In this document: positions 1-8,941 of the stretch, piece after piece
Numbering within the stretch: position 1 is the first letter of the stretch
How the letters are laid out: each line of letters opens with the position of its first letter
Assembly: GCF_001578105.1 (NCBI RefSeq)
Contig: NZ_CP014275.1
Coordinates: 1,798,001 to 1,862,000 of the forward strand
DNA: 64,000 nt
Direction of reading: 5' to 3'
Source: Martelella sp. AD-3
GTDB taxonomy: Bacteria > Pseudomonadota > Alphaproteobacteria > Rhizobiales > Rhizobiaceae
The notes under the pieces: model-generated
Seen by the model: only the letters and a program-made list of their open reading frames with translations
The model's database searches: none
Told to the model about the DNA's origin: nothing
Position numbers and translations under genes: made by a program

Positions 1-3000
1 AACCTGCGAGCGCGATGTCGCGATCATTGACGAGATATCCTCAAGGGCGCGGATCTGGTCTTCCACGGCCTTGCGCATGGCCTTGGCGCTTTCGCGCGCC
101 TCTTCGGGCATGTCGTGAATGCCGCGCTTGACCGCCTCGCGCGTGTTTTCAAGTTCGGCGCGGATTTCGGCGGAGATCCGCTCGATTTCCTGCGTGGCGC
201 CGGAGAACCGGCGGGCGGCGTCGTCCACCGAGCCGCGCATGGTTTCGGCAACCCGCTGCGACATGCTCTCGGCATCCTGCCCCGTCTTTTCCATCGTGGC
301 GGCCACGGCTGCGGCGACACCCTTCAGTCCCTTCTCGATCTCCTGCGAACGCTCGGCGAGGCCCTGTGACAGGAGGCCAAGCGCCTCCTGGCGTTCGGAA
401 AGCGTGCTGGCGAGGTTCGACTGCGCGCTCTCGATCAGGTTCGAGGCGCGGTCGAGCACGCCGGCATGGCTTTCGATCTGCGCGACCAGGCTCTGCACCG
501 TTTCAAGAGCGCCGGCGGCGCTGCCGTCGAGCGCGTCGACCTTGGCGCCAAGCAGGCTGCTGGACTGCTCGAGCGAAGCGGACGAACGTTCCGCGGTCTC
601 GTTGATGCGGTTGGCGGTCGAAGCCAGCTGCTCGTCGGCGGAAGAGAGGCGAGCGGCGGCCTCGTCGACCAGACCGGCGAGCATCTGGTGGCTCTGGGAG
701 AGGTGGCTGACGAGCGCTTCGACATTGCCGGCAAGCGCGTTGCCGTCGGCGCGCAGCTGGCGGCTGCCTTCCTGCGAAGCCTGGTGGATCCGCTCGGCGG
801 CAAGACGGCCGGTCTCGCCATAGCTCTCGATCAACGGACGGGCCTTCTCCTCGATCAGGCTGCTGAGCGTGCTCGTGTGTCCGGAAAGCATCGAATTCAT
901 GTCGCGGGCGCGTTCGTCGAGCACATTGCCGACGGCGTCGCCGCGCGCAGCCAACACGCGATCGACCGTGCCGAGCGTTTCCTCCAGCGCCTTCATCTGG
1001 GCGCCGAGGTTGTCACGCAGCGACTGCGCCCGCTCGGTCATCGATTTCTCGGATGCCTCGAGCTGACCGGACAGCATGTCGGCCGTGCCGGCAATGCCGC
1101 TGTTCAGCCGTTCGCCGCGTTCGGCCAGCAATTGCTCGGCGTCGCCCATCGTCCGGCGGATCGTCTCGATCTGGTTGTCGATCCGGCTGCTGGTGGCCGA
1201 CAGGATCTCGGAAATTCGCGTGCTGTTTTCCGACGCATGCTCGCCGGCAAGGGCTGCCTGACTGGCGAGTTCCGCCTGCATTTGACGGGCGCGGTCGAAG
1301 ATTTCGTGGGCCGAGCCCTCCATGCTCTGCCGCGCGGAGGCGACGGCGCCCGCAACCTGCTCGGTAAAGCCCTGTCCCGCCTGTTCCAGCTTGAGGCGGG
1401 CGTCCTCGGCGCTGCGTTCCATGTCGGCGGAGGTTTCGGAGACCGTGTCGCGGATGCGTCCGGCAAGCTCGCCGGAGCGGCGGTCCATTGTGTCGCTGAT
1501 CCTGACGAGGCCCTGGTCGAGGGCGCTTTCAAGGCCGGAGAAGCGGCTCTCGATGTTTGCCTGGCCTTGCTCGAGGGTCGCAGCAATGGCGCTGCGGCGG
1601 GCGTCGAGGGTCTCGCCCAGCCGCTCGACGGCGGCGCCGCTCGCGGTCTCGATCACGCGCGCCTTTTCGTCCAGCGTGCCGGCGAGACGTTCGTCGATCT
1701 GCGAGCCGGCCAGCATAAAGGCGTTTTCGTGGGTCAGCATCGTTTCGTTGAGGCTGCCGGCAACGCGTTCGCCGGCCTGCTCGAGCCGCGCCGTGTTTTC
1801 GGCAAGCGCGTCGTTGATGCGGGTGTGAACGGCATCCGCGGACGAGGCCAGACGGTCGGCTGCCTCCTGCGTCGCCCGTTCGAAGCCGGTGCTCTGCTCG
1901 GCAAAGGTCGTTTCCAGCCGGTTGCGGGTCGTCTCGCCGGTCTCGGCCAGACGTTCGGCATGCCCGGACAGCGAGGAAGAGAGGCGGTTTTCGACAGCGC
2001 TGCCGGTATTCTCGATGGCGCTTGCATGGTCGTTCAGCGCCTTGTCGAGCCGGCGTCCGGCCTCGTCGACGAGGCCTTCGATGCGGATGGCACCGGCCTC
2101 CACGCTCTGACCGTGCCTGTCGAGACTTTCGCCTAGCGCGCCGAAGGAGGATTCGACCCGGCCTGTCATGGTCTCGGCCGAGCGGGTGATCAGGCCTGCC
2201 GCGGTGGAGACCTTCTCGGCAATCGCGCCGGCGGAACCGCGCAGCCGGTCCTCAAGCGCCATGCCGGCCTTGTCGATCGTTTCGCGCAACGCGTTCTCGC
2301 GGCCTTCCAGCGACATCTCAAGCAGGCTGGAGGAGGCGGCAATCGTGGCGGAGATGCTGGTCGTGCCGTCGGAGAGCGTCTCTGAAATGCCCGTGCTCGC
2401 CTGCTCGATCGCGCTCTCGAGCGCGCCCGTTCCAGCGCGCAGGCTGTCTTCCAGTCGCGTCTGGCCGGCTTCATAGGCGCCGCGGATGCCGGCCTCGCGC
2501 TCGGCAAAGGTTCTGGTGATGCGGTCGTCGATCTCGGAAATCCGGCCGTCGAGCGCCCTGGCCTGGGTGTCGACCGTTTCCTGAAGGCTGGTTGCGACAT
2601 CGCGATAGGCGCCCGTCAGGCGCGTCTGGCCTTCTAGGAGCGTTTCGGAGAGACGCGTGGTCGAGGAATCGATCGTCTGGCCGAGGCTTTCCTCGCTGGT
2701 CGACAGCGTCGCCGCCAGCATCATGGCATGGTCGGAAAGGCGCTCGTCCAGTCGCTCGCTCGCGCCGGAAAGGGCGGCAGTGATGCTTTCCTCGCGGCGG
2801 CTCAAGCCGGCCTCGAGCCTGTCGGCCGCGCCGCTGACGGCGGCCTCAAGGCGCTGACCGGTTTTGTCCAGCGTTTCCGCGACCCGCTCCCGGTTCTTCT
2901 CGCTCGTGTCGCTCATGCGGCGCTCATGCGCGTCGAACGTTTCCTCAAGGGCTGCCTGCGCGGAAGAGAGCCTGAGGGAAAGCAGATCAGATTTCTCGGA

Positions 3001-5595
3001 AATCTGCGTCTCGATCCGTTCGCTCGCGCCCGAAAGGGCGGCAGTGATGCCGGCCTCGCCGCTGCCGAGGCGCTCGGTGAACTGTCCCAGCTGGCGGTCG
3101 AGATGACCGGTTGCTTCGCCAAGCGCGCGGTCGAGCCGGCCCTGGCCGTTTTCGAGCGTCTCCCCAAGCCTTGCCGTCCTGGAATCGATCGTCTGGGCGA
3201 AGGTCTCTTCCGCCGCCGAAAGCGTGGTGGCGAGCATGATGGACTGCTCGCTCATCTGCTCTCCGAGCTGTGCGGTGGCTGCCGAAAGCGTCGCGCCGAT
3301 ACCGGACGCGCCGTCGTTGACCTGGGCGTTGAACCGCTGAAGCTCGGCCTCGAGACGTTCGGAGGCGCCGGAAAGCGAGCCGTCGAGCTGCTCCTGGCCG
3401 TCGCGCAGGACCGTTTGCAGCTTTTCGGTATGGGCGCCGAGGCTCTCGCCGAAGGTTTCCTCGCTGATCGACAGCGTCGCGGCCAGGCCGGCCGCATGGT
3501 CGTTCATCCGCTCCTGCAGACGCTCCGAGGCATTGTCGAGAACCGCGGCAATCCCGTTTTCGCCATTGCCGATGCGCTCGTTGAACCGGGCAAGCTGGCT
3601 GTCGATCCGGTCCGATGCGCCCGCGAGCGTGCCGCTCAGGCGCTCGTTACCCTCGCGCATCCGCTCCTCGATGCGGGCGGTATGGCCTTCGAGCGACATC
3701 GCAAACGCTTCCTCGCTGGTCGAAAGCGTGGTGGCGAGCATGATCGCCTGGTCGTTCATGCGCTCGCCGAGCCTTTCGCCGGCATCGTCGAGCGTTGCGC
3801 TGATATTGGCCTCGCCGCCGGTGATCTGCTGGCTGAAGCGGGTGAGCTTTTCTTCCAGCCGTTGCGAAGCGTCGGAGAAGACCTGCTCGAGCCTGCCGTG
3901 ATCCGCCCCGATGGTTTCGCTGATCTCCTTGACGTTGGTCTTGAGCGTCTGGTCGAGCATTTCGGTGCTGGTCGACAGCGTCGTCGCCAGCGACAGCGTG
4001 TGATCGGTCATCTGTTCCTGAAGCCTGTCGGAGGCATGGGACAGCATCGTATCGATGCTCGAGCGGCCTTCGGAGACGATCTCGTTGAAACGTCCGAGCG
4101 TCGTGTCGATCCGGCCTTCCATGGCGCTGCCGCTTTCCTCGAAGGCGCTGGTGAAGGCATCGAGCCGGCTGTCGAGATCGGTCCCGAGGCGGGAGATCGT
4201 GGCCTCGAGGCGCTGGTCGACATATTGCGTGCGTTCATCGACCTGACGGGCGATCTCGGCATCAGTCTCGCTGATCTGCCGGTTGAAGCGGACCTGGCTT
4301 TCGCTGAGCGTCGTCGACAGACCGCCGACGACCCGCTCCAGCGCGGCGTTCATCGCGGTCTCGCTCTCTTCGGCAACGGCGCGCAGGGTCTGCGTGCGTT
4401 CGCCGAGAAGCGTTTCCAACTGACCGCCGCGTTCGGAAAGCGCGGAAGTCAACTGTTCGGTCTCCGTGTTGAGCGCGCTGGCGCTGGCGGTGAAATCGTC
4501 GATCAGCGTGCGGCCGCGTTCGTCGAAGCGCTGTGAGAGATCGGTGAAGCGTTTGTCAAACAGATCGGAAAGCGCGCCATAGTTTCGATCGAACTCGCTC
4601 CTGAGCGCGCTCGAGCGGTCCTCAAGCAGGTCGCCGATCGAGGCGACGGCGCGGGCGGTGTTCTCGTTGATCACGGCGGCCCGGGTCTCGAGCATTTCGG
4701 CAACCCCGTTGCCGGCCGTGCTCACCTTGCGGGTGAGGTCATCCATGACCGTGCCGATCTGGTCCTTGAGCTGGTCGTTGGTGCCAAGGATCGAGGTCCT
4801 GAGGCGGGCGGCGTGGCTGACCACGGCCTCGCGTTCGGCAGTCAACTCCTGCACGAGGTTGCGGATGCGCATCTCGTTGTCGGCATAGCTGCGCTCCAGC
4901 GCATTGACCTCGGAATGGACAAGGTTTTCAAGCTCGGAGGCGCGGGCGATGGTGCGCTCGATGCCTTCGTTCATGGCGTAGACTTCGCGGCGAACGGCCT
5001 GGCTGACGCTGCGCACCTGCTGGGCAGCATTCTCGTCCGGATCGGACAGGCGAAGCGCCACCTCGGCCATCGAGCGGGCGGCCTCCTGCATGTCGCGCGC
5101 GCGCGCCAGCATGATGTTGAAAGCATAGAAGACGAAGATTGGGGCGACGGTGAGCGCCGCGGCGAGACCGATGCCGTCAATGCTCAGGATGTCGGCGAAG
5201 GAGGTGGCGTTGAAGATGCGGCTGCCGAAGGCGACCAGCGTTCCGGTGACGCCGAGCGCCAGCCAGCCGGCGGACATGATCGTGGACGTGCGCAGCGCCT
5301 TGACGGTCGAGCGGCGCTCGAAGGCCTTCAGCACGCGCTGCGTCGACAGCATGCCGGGATCGTTGGCGGGGCGGAAGGCGGGCGATTTCGGCCGGGGGGC
5401 GTTGGCGCGTTCTTCCTCGGCGCGCGCGCTCTTTGCGGCCTGCCGTCCGAACACGCTTTCCTTTCGCTGCGGCGCTTCCTGTTCGCGCGGCGCTTCGCCA
5501 TCAGCCTTCTGTTCCGACGAATCGGATGACAGGGCATCCTCCAGCGCGTGGAGTGCCTGATCGTCGAGCGAAGTGCCGCCTGATTGTTTCGCCAT
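1..5595 (-). CDS. Giant membrane-anchored coiled-coil protein (kinesin-like / apolipoprotein-like), C-terminus off window
   Basis: An open frame runs from ATG at 5595 to the left edge without a stop, giving 1865 codons of the N-terminal part. Residues 1-100 are charged and disordered. Two hydrophobic segments at about 104-124 and 141-163 look like a membrane anchor. Everything after is low-complexity amphipathic helix rich in Ala, Ser, Glu, Leu, Arg and Thr. Between residues 530 and 1050 a motif like MLATTLSxxEET recurs with its Ser at 541, 625, 709, 793, 877 and 965, a repeat of 84 residues (12 heptads; the last interval is 88). Proteins of this type in Rhizobiales are labelled kinesin-like, but I see no P-loop motor domain. 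Role unknown; an envelope-tethered structural rod is my inference. The opposite strand carries long spurious frames that mirror this one. Confidence 0.85.
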   Translation of the reverse strand, partial: MAKQSGGTSLDDQALHALEDALSSDSSEQKADGEAPREQEAPQRKESVFGRQAAKSARAEEERANAPRPKSPAFRPANDPGMLSTQRVLKAFERRSTVKALRTSTIMSAGWLALGVTGTLVAFGSRIFNATSFADILSIDGIGLAAALTVAPIFVFYAFNIMLARARDMQEAARSMAEVALRLSDPDENAAQQVRSVSQAVRREVYAMNEGIERTIARASELENLVHSEVNALERSYADNEMRIRNLVQELTAEREAVVSHAARLRTSILGTNDQLKDQIGTVMDDLTRKVSTAGNGVAEMLETRAAVINENTARAVASIGDLLEDRSSALRSEFDRNYGALSDLFDKRFTDLSQRFDERGRTLIDDFTASASALNTETEQLTSALSERGGQLETLLGERTQTLRAVAEESETAMNAALERVVGGLSTTLSESQVRFNRQISETDAEIARQVDERTQYVDQRLEATISRLGTDLDSRLDAFTSAFEESGSAMEGRIDTTLGRFNEIVSEGRSSIDTMLSHASDRLQEQMTDHTLSLATTLSTSTEMLDQTLKTNVKEISETIGADHGRLEQVFSDASQRLEEKLTRFSQQITGGEANISATLDDAGERLGERMNDQAIMLATTLSTSEEAFAMSLEGHTARIEERMREGNERLSGTLAGASDRIDSQLARFNERIGNGENGIAAVLDNASERLQERMNDHAAGLAATLSISEETFGESLGAHTEKLQTVLRDGQEQLDGSLSGASERLEAELQRFNAQVNDGASGIGATLSAATAQLGEQMSEQSIMLATTLSAAEETFAQTIDSRTARLGETLENGQGRLDRALGEATGHLDRQLGQFTERLGSGEAGITAALSGASERIETQISEKSDLLSLRLSSAQAALEETFDAHERRMSDTSEKNRERVAETLDKTGQRLEAAVSGAADRLEAGLSRREESITAALSGASERLDERLSDHAMMLAATLSTSEESLGQTIDSSTTRLSETLLEGQTRLTGAYRDVATSLQETVDTQARALDGRISEIDDRITRTFAEREAGIRGAYEAGQTRLEDSLRAGTGALESAIEQASTGISETLSDGTTSISATIAASSSLLEMSLEGRENALRETIDKAGMALEDRLRGSAGAIAEKVSTAAGLITRSAETMTGRVESSFGALGESLDRHGQSVEAGAIRIEGLVDEAGRRLDKALNDHASAIENTGSAVENRLSSSLSGHAERLAETGETTRNRLETTFAEQSTGFERATQEAADRLASSADAVHTRINDALAENTARLEQAGERVAGSLNETMLTHENAFMLAGSQIDERLAGTLDEKARVIETASGAAVERLGETLDARRSAIAATLEQGQANIESRFSGLESALDQGLVRISDTMDRRSGELAGRIRDTVSETSADMERSAEDARLKLEQAGQGFTEQVAGAVASARQSMEGSAHEIFDRARQMQAELASQAALAGEHASENSTRISEILSATSSRIDNQIETIRRTMGDAEQLLAERGERLNSGIAGTADMLSGQLEASEKSMTERAQSLRDNLGAQMKALEETLGTVDRVLAARGDAVGNVLDERARDMNSMLSGHTSTLSSLIEEKARPLIESYGETGRLAAERIHQASQEGSRQLRADGNALAGNVEALVSHLSQSHQMLAGLVDEAAARLSSADEQLASTANRINETAERSSASLEQSSSLLGAKVDALDGSAAGALETVQSLVAQIESHAGVLDRASNLIESAQSNLASTLSERQEALGLLSQGLAERSQEIEKGLKGVAAAVAATMEKTGQDAESMSQRVAETMRGSVDDAARRFSGATQEIERISAEIRAELENTREAVKRGIHDMPEEARESAKAMRKAVEDQIRALEDISSMIATSRSQV

Positions 5596-6125
5596 GGATA
5601 CGCCTCGTGACACGCGGGCCGTTCCGGACGTCCGTCTTGAGCCGACGGGTCCGAAAAGCCCTGAAACTTCAAAACCGGTTCAGTCTGGCCCGAACTGGGC
5701 AGATGGCCGGCACACAGGTTCGAAACAGCCTTCATTTGCCTTGCCGCTGCGGCCCCCGCTTGAGGCGATGGGCGGTGGAAGACAGGCAAATGTCTTCTAT
5801 TTCAAGGGATTACCCCCGTTTTCAATCGCATATTCACAAAAGCCGCACAACATCATCCGGCGGACCGGATCCGGACGCAACGCGATCCGGTGCTGAAATG
5901 CGGCCGGAAGGAGCTGCAAAAAGCGATCAAATTCCGTCATTTAGCAAATATTAACCATAATGCGCCTTTTCTGAGGCTTTCCACATAATGAACTTTTCTT
6001 TCCAGGGCGCCTTTTGCCATCCGGATCGTCACGTCGGTCGCAAATATTGACTGTTCGCGCGGAATGAGGGAAGAACCGGTCAATCCCCGATGCCGCCCGG
6101 CGCTTTGAACATTAAGGTCCATGAC
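5596..6125. other. 530-bp intergenic region between divergent genes
   Basis: This gap separates the start of the giant coiled-coil gene (minus) from the ferredoxin gene (plus), so it should hold both promoters. The part from about 5930 to 6060 is more AT-rich and contains TTAACCAT at 5951-5958, which resembles a CtrA half-site but is too short to be trusted. The open frames crossing it have no ribosome binding sites and no recognisable protein character. I see no RNA gene in it. Confidence 0.5.
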
Positions 6126-6446
6126 ATGCTGAAACTGAAAATCATCGGCAATGATGACACCGTTTACGATCTCGAGGTGGAGGAAGGCTCGACCGTGATG
6201 GAAAACGCGGTGCGCAACGGCGTGCCGGGCATCGTGGCGGAATGCGGCGGGGCCTGCGCCTGCGCGACTTGCCACGTCTATGTCGATGAGGAATGGTTCG
6301 AGAAGGTCGGCGAGCCCGAGCCGATGGAAGAGGACATGCTGGATTTCGCCGTCGACCTGCGTGCCAATTCCCGGTTGTCCTGTCAGATCAACATGCGTCC
6401 GGAGTTCGACGGACTGACGGTGCGCGTGCCCGACGAACAGGGCTGA
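6126..6446 (+). CDS. 2Fe-2S ferredoxin (adrenodoxin/FdxB type)
   Basis: A 106-residue soluble electron carrier. The cluster ligands are visible as C-GGACA-C-AT-C around residues 39-48 (ECGGACACATCHVYV) and a fourth Cys in RLSCQI near residue 86, which is the adrenodoxin/ISC-type C-x5-C-x2-C...C pattern. The length is normal for the family. ATG 6126 is preceded by AAGG at 6114, so I prefer it to the upstream in-frame start at 6090. Vertebrate-type ferredoxins of this kind serve iron-sulfur assembly or P450 and haem enzymes; the partner here is not shown by the neighbours, which are folate genes. Confidence 0.93.
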   Translation: MLKLKIIGNDDTVYDLEVEEGSTVMENAVRNGVPGIVAECGGACACATCHVYVDEEWFEKVGEPEPMEEDMLDFAVDLRANSRLSCQINMRPEFDGLTVRVPDEQG

Positions 6447-6516
6447 AACGGGTGGCCGGGTGGCCGCTCGCGCCGCCGAAGAGACCCATCGGTCAGCACG
6501 CAAAGAGGGTAGGGCC

Positions 6517-7389
6517 ATGATGCAAGCCCCGACGACCTGTTTCAGGCCGCGCACGCTGTCCTGCGCCAATGGCCGCACGCTTGCGCTTGGACCCATCGGC
6601 GTGCTGATGGCGATCGTCAATGTGACGCCTGATTCCTTCTCCGATGGCGGACAGTTTGCCGATACGGCTTCTGCCGTCGACCACGCACTGCAGGCGGTCG
6701 AGGAGGGCGCGGCCATTCTCGATATCGGCGGGGAATCGACCCGGCCCGGCGCCGCCCCGGTTTCAGCCGGCGAGGAGCAGTCGCGGGTTCTGCCGGTGAT
6801 CGAAGCATTGGCGGAAAAGACCGGGGCGCTGATCTCCATAGACACCTATCGCTCCGGGACCGCGCGTCTGGCGGTCGCCGCCGGCGCCCACATCATTAAT
6901 GACGTGAGCGGCGGCACGGCCGAACCGGAGATATTGAGGATCGTCGCCGAGACCGGCGCGGGCTACTGCCTGATGCATACGAGCCGGAACCGCGAAACGC
7001 TTGCCGACCCCGTCGCCGACCAGCTCTTTTTCCTCGATAAGGCGCTCGCAGCGGCGCGCGCAGCGGGCATTGACGACAGCCAGCTGGTCATCGACCCGGG
7101 ATTCGGTTTCGGCAAGGATGTCGCGGACAATCTGGCGATCATGGCGCATCTCGATGCGTTGCACGGGTTCGATCTGCCGATCCTGATCGGCACCTCGCGC
7201 AAGCGCTTCGTCGCGGCAATCGGCGGAGCCGACGACAATCCTGCCCGCGATTTTGCAACCGCATCGACCACAGCGATCGCCCGCCTTGCCGGCGGCGCGA
7301 TCTTTCGTGTTCACAATGTCGGCGCCAACCGCGCAGCGCTTGCATTCGCCGATGCCATGATCGCGCGCCACACCGGAGACCCATCATGA
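6517..7389 (+). CDS. folP: Dihydropteroate synthase
   Basis: Condenses 6-hydroxymethyl-7,8-dihydropterin diphosphate with p-aminobenzoate to make dihydropteroate in folate synthesis; it is the sulfonamide target. The N-terminal signature MAIVNVTPDSFSDGG and the second signature DIGGESTRPGA are both present, as is the C-terminal GTSRKRF loop that binds the pterin and pABA. The start is ATG 6517, with a purine-rich AAAGAGGGTAGGG stretch just upstream; an earlier in-frame start at 6460 adds a non-conserved tail. The stop overlaps folB by ATGA, and folB overlaps folK, so the three form one translationally coupled operon. Confidence 0.97.
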   Translation: MMQAPTTCFRPRTLSCANGRTLALGPIGVLMAIVNVTPDSFSDGGQFADTASAVDHALQAVEEGAAILDIGGESTRPGAAPVSAGEEQSRVLPVIEALAEKTGALISIDTYRSGTARLAVAAGAHIINDVSGGTAEPEILRIVAETGAGYCLMHTSRNRETLADPVADQLFFLDKALAAARAAGIDDSQLVIDPGFGFGKDVADNLAIMAHLDALHGFDLPILIGTSRKRFVAAIGGADDNPARDFATASTTAIARLAGGAIFRVHNVGANRAALAFADAMIARHTGDPS

Positions 7390-7757
7390 ACGGCCGCTAT
7401 GTCATCACGCTGAAAAACTGCGCCTTCTTTTCCACCCACGGGGTGATGGAGGAGGAGGAGCGGCTCGGCCAGCGTTTCTACGTCGATATCGTCATGCATA
7501 TCGAGGACGAGGCGGCGGTGCTGCATGACGATTTCTCCAAGGCCGTCGATTACGGCGAGGTCTACCGCATCACCAAGGATGTCGTCACCGGCCGCCGTTT
7601 CAAGCTGATCGAGGCGCTGGCGCATGCGATCGCCGTTTCGGTTTCGCGCCACTATGATGCGATCAGGCGGATCGAAGTGACGGTGCGCAAACCCGCCGCG
7701 CCGGTTCCCGGCCTTCTCGATCATGCCGAGGCCAAGGTCGCCTACGATGTCGAATGA
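7386..7757 (+). CDS. folB: Dihydroneopterin aldolase
   Basis: Converts 7,8-dihydroneopterin to 6-hydroxymethyl-7,8-dihydropterin and glycolaldehyde. The 123-residue product has the typical family length and the features GVMEEEERLGQRF near the N-terminus (substrate-binding Glu) and DYGEVY followed by the KLIEALAHAIA helix. ATG overlaps the folP stop (ATGA), and GGAGA lies just upstream. Its end overlaps folK by 11 bp. Such overlap is common in alphaproteobacterial folP-folB-folK clusters and suggests coupled translation. Confidence 0.96.
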   Translation: MNGRYVITLKNCAFFSTHGVMEEEERLGQRFYVDIVMHIEDEAAVLHDDFSKAVDYGEVYRITKDVVTGRRFKLIEALAHAIAVSVSRHYDAIRRIEVTVRKPAAPVPGLLDHAEAKVAYDVE

Positions 7758-8259
7758 GAGGGTTCGCGCCGCGCTCGGCCTCGGCGGCAATCTCGGCGAG
7801 CCGGCCAAAACCATGGCCCGGGCTCTGGCTGTGCTTGACGCAGACACTCAAACCCGGGTCGTCGCGGTCTCGCGCCTCTACCGCACGCCGCCCTGGGGGC
7901 CTGTCGAACAGCCGCCTTTCATCAATTGCTGCGCCCTGATCGAAACGGCACGCGCGCCGGAAGACCTGATGCGCTTCTGCCTCGATATCGAGAAACGGCT
8001 GAAACGGGTGCGCGACAGGCGCTGGGGACCGCGCCTGATCGATATCGACATCCTCACCTTCGGCGATCTCGCGCGGGAAAGCGATCTTCTCACCGTTCCC
8101 CATCCGCGCATGACAGAGCGCGGCTTCGTGCTCGTTCCGCTTTCAGAGATCGCGCCGGACCTCGTCGTGGATGGGCGCACGGTCTCCGGCTGGCGCGACA
8201 GGGCGGACACGGACGGCATCGATCCCGTCAGCGATAACGGGAACTGGTGGAAAGGCTAG
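7747..8259 (+). CDS. folK: 2-amino-4-hydroxy-6-hydroxymethyldihydropteridine pyrophosphokinase
   Basis: Transfers pyrophosphate from ATP to 6-hydroxymethyl-7,8-dihydropterin, giving the FolP substrate. The protein of 170 residues begins MSNERVRAALGLGGNLGEP, and the HPPK signature RRWGPRLIDIDIL with the Mg-binding DID is at about residues 90-103. PHPRMTERGFVLVPL follows, as in all HPPKs. ATG 7747 lies inside the folB 3' end; the earlier in-frame start at 7723 would extend the overlap. Last gene of the fol operon; it converges on the secreted-protein gene with a 20-bp gap. Confidence 0.96.
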   Translation: MSNERVRAALGLGGNLGEPAKTMARALAVLDADTQTRVVAVSRLYRTPPWGPVEQPPFINCCALIETARAPEDLMRFCLDIEKRLKRVRDRRWGPRLIDIDILTFGDLARESDLLTVPHPRMTERGFVLVPLSEIAPDLVVDGRTVSGWRDRADTDGIDPVSDNGNWWKG

Positions 8260-8265
8260 GTCCTG

Positions 8266-8292
8266 TCAGTCAATCGATATCAGTCAATCGAT
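8266..8292. repeat. 13-bp tandem direct repeat at the folK / hypothetical gene junction
   Basis: TCAGTCAATCGAT occurs at 8266-8278 and again at 8280-8292. The second copy contains the stop codon of the minus-strand gene ending at 8280. It looks like a small local duplication between the two convergent 3' ends. Confidence 0.7.
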
Positions 8293-8828
8293 CCGACCGA
8301 AAGCGGGTCCGTCTGGCGTTTCAGCGACAGGCCGATGACCGGCACATAGCGGGTGCCGCCCTTGATCAGGAGGGTGATATTCAGGTCCTCGGGTCCGGTC
8401 AGGCTGGTGACCAGCGCGCCCTCGACATCTTCGCGCCTGAGTTCGATCACCGCCTTGCCGCCTTCGACCGAGCCGCCGGTCACCTCCAGGCCGTCGCCGT
8501 CTTCGCCATCGAGAAAGCGGCCGCGATAGCCGTCTTCCTCACGGATGAACACGGCGGTCATCGGATGAGAGAACAGACCCGCGCGACATTTGCCGTCAAG
8601 CTTGAAGCCGTCCCTGTCGCCTTCGATCGGAAGCCCGTCGAGTTCGCAGCGGAAGCGGGTGCCCTTCATCTTGCCCTCGACGATCTTGCCTGGCCCCGAC
8701 CATTTGCCCGCGACCTGGCGGAAGAAGGCGCTGTCGGGGCTTTCCGCGGCGGCGTTTGCGGGCAGGGCCGCAACGAGGGCTGCGGCGATCATCGCGGAAC
8801 TGAACAGGCGTGCTGGCCGTCGTGTCAT
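8280..8828 (-). CDS. Predicted secreted hypothetical protein
   Basis: The 182-residue product starts with a clear Sec signal peptide: MTRRPAR, a hydrophobic stretch SSAMIAAALVAALPAN, and a likely cleavage after AxA near residue 27. The mature part reads as a small beta-rich domain (KWSGPGKIVEGKMKGTRFRC ... GLEVTGGSVEGGKAVIELRR ... GGTRYVPVIGLSLKR) with two Cys that may pair. I do not recognise a named family. ATG 8828 has GGAAG seven bases upstream; the longer frame up to 9695 runs antisense through the next gene and is not real. It lies downstream of the ycjX/TIGR01620 pair on the same strand but 113 bp away. Function unknown; periplasmic location inferred. Confidence 0.8.
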   Translation of the reverse strand: MTRRPARLFSSAMIAAALVAALPANAAAESPDSAFFRQVAGKWSGPGKIVEGKMKGTRFRCELDGLPIEGDRDGFKLDGKCRAGLFSHPMTAVFIREEDGYRGRFLDGEDGDGLEVTGGSVEGGKAVIELRREDVEGALVTSLTGPEDLNITLLIKGGTRYVPVIGLSLKRQTDPLSVGSID

Positions 8829-8941
8829 CTTGGCGCTTCCGGGCAACTGCGCGTGGCAGGTCTGGTTTCGGTTGAGCGGCAAGCATGAAGGGGAAACGTT
8901 AAGCTTTGGTTTTTCTGCCCGCAATGCGGGTGGATGGGCGG

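Noticed and set aside
466..4536. Two long plus-strand frames (556 and 602 codons) opposite the giant coiled-coil gene
   Set aside because: They mirror the codon pattern of the minus-strand gene, have no ribosome binding sites and read as Arg/Gly/Ala-rich low-complexity sequence. The minus-strand frame has membrane segments and regular repeats.
5951..5958. TTAACCAT, a possible CtrA half-site upstream of the ferredoxin gene
   Set aside because: A single 8-mer in an AT-rich stretch is expected by chance and no second half-site at the right spacing was found.
5937..6845. A 302-codon minus-strand frame across the ferredoxin and folP start
   Set aside because: It crosses two well-supported plus-strand genes and has no family features.
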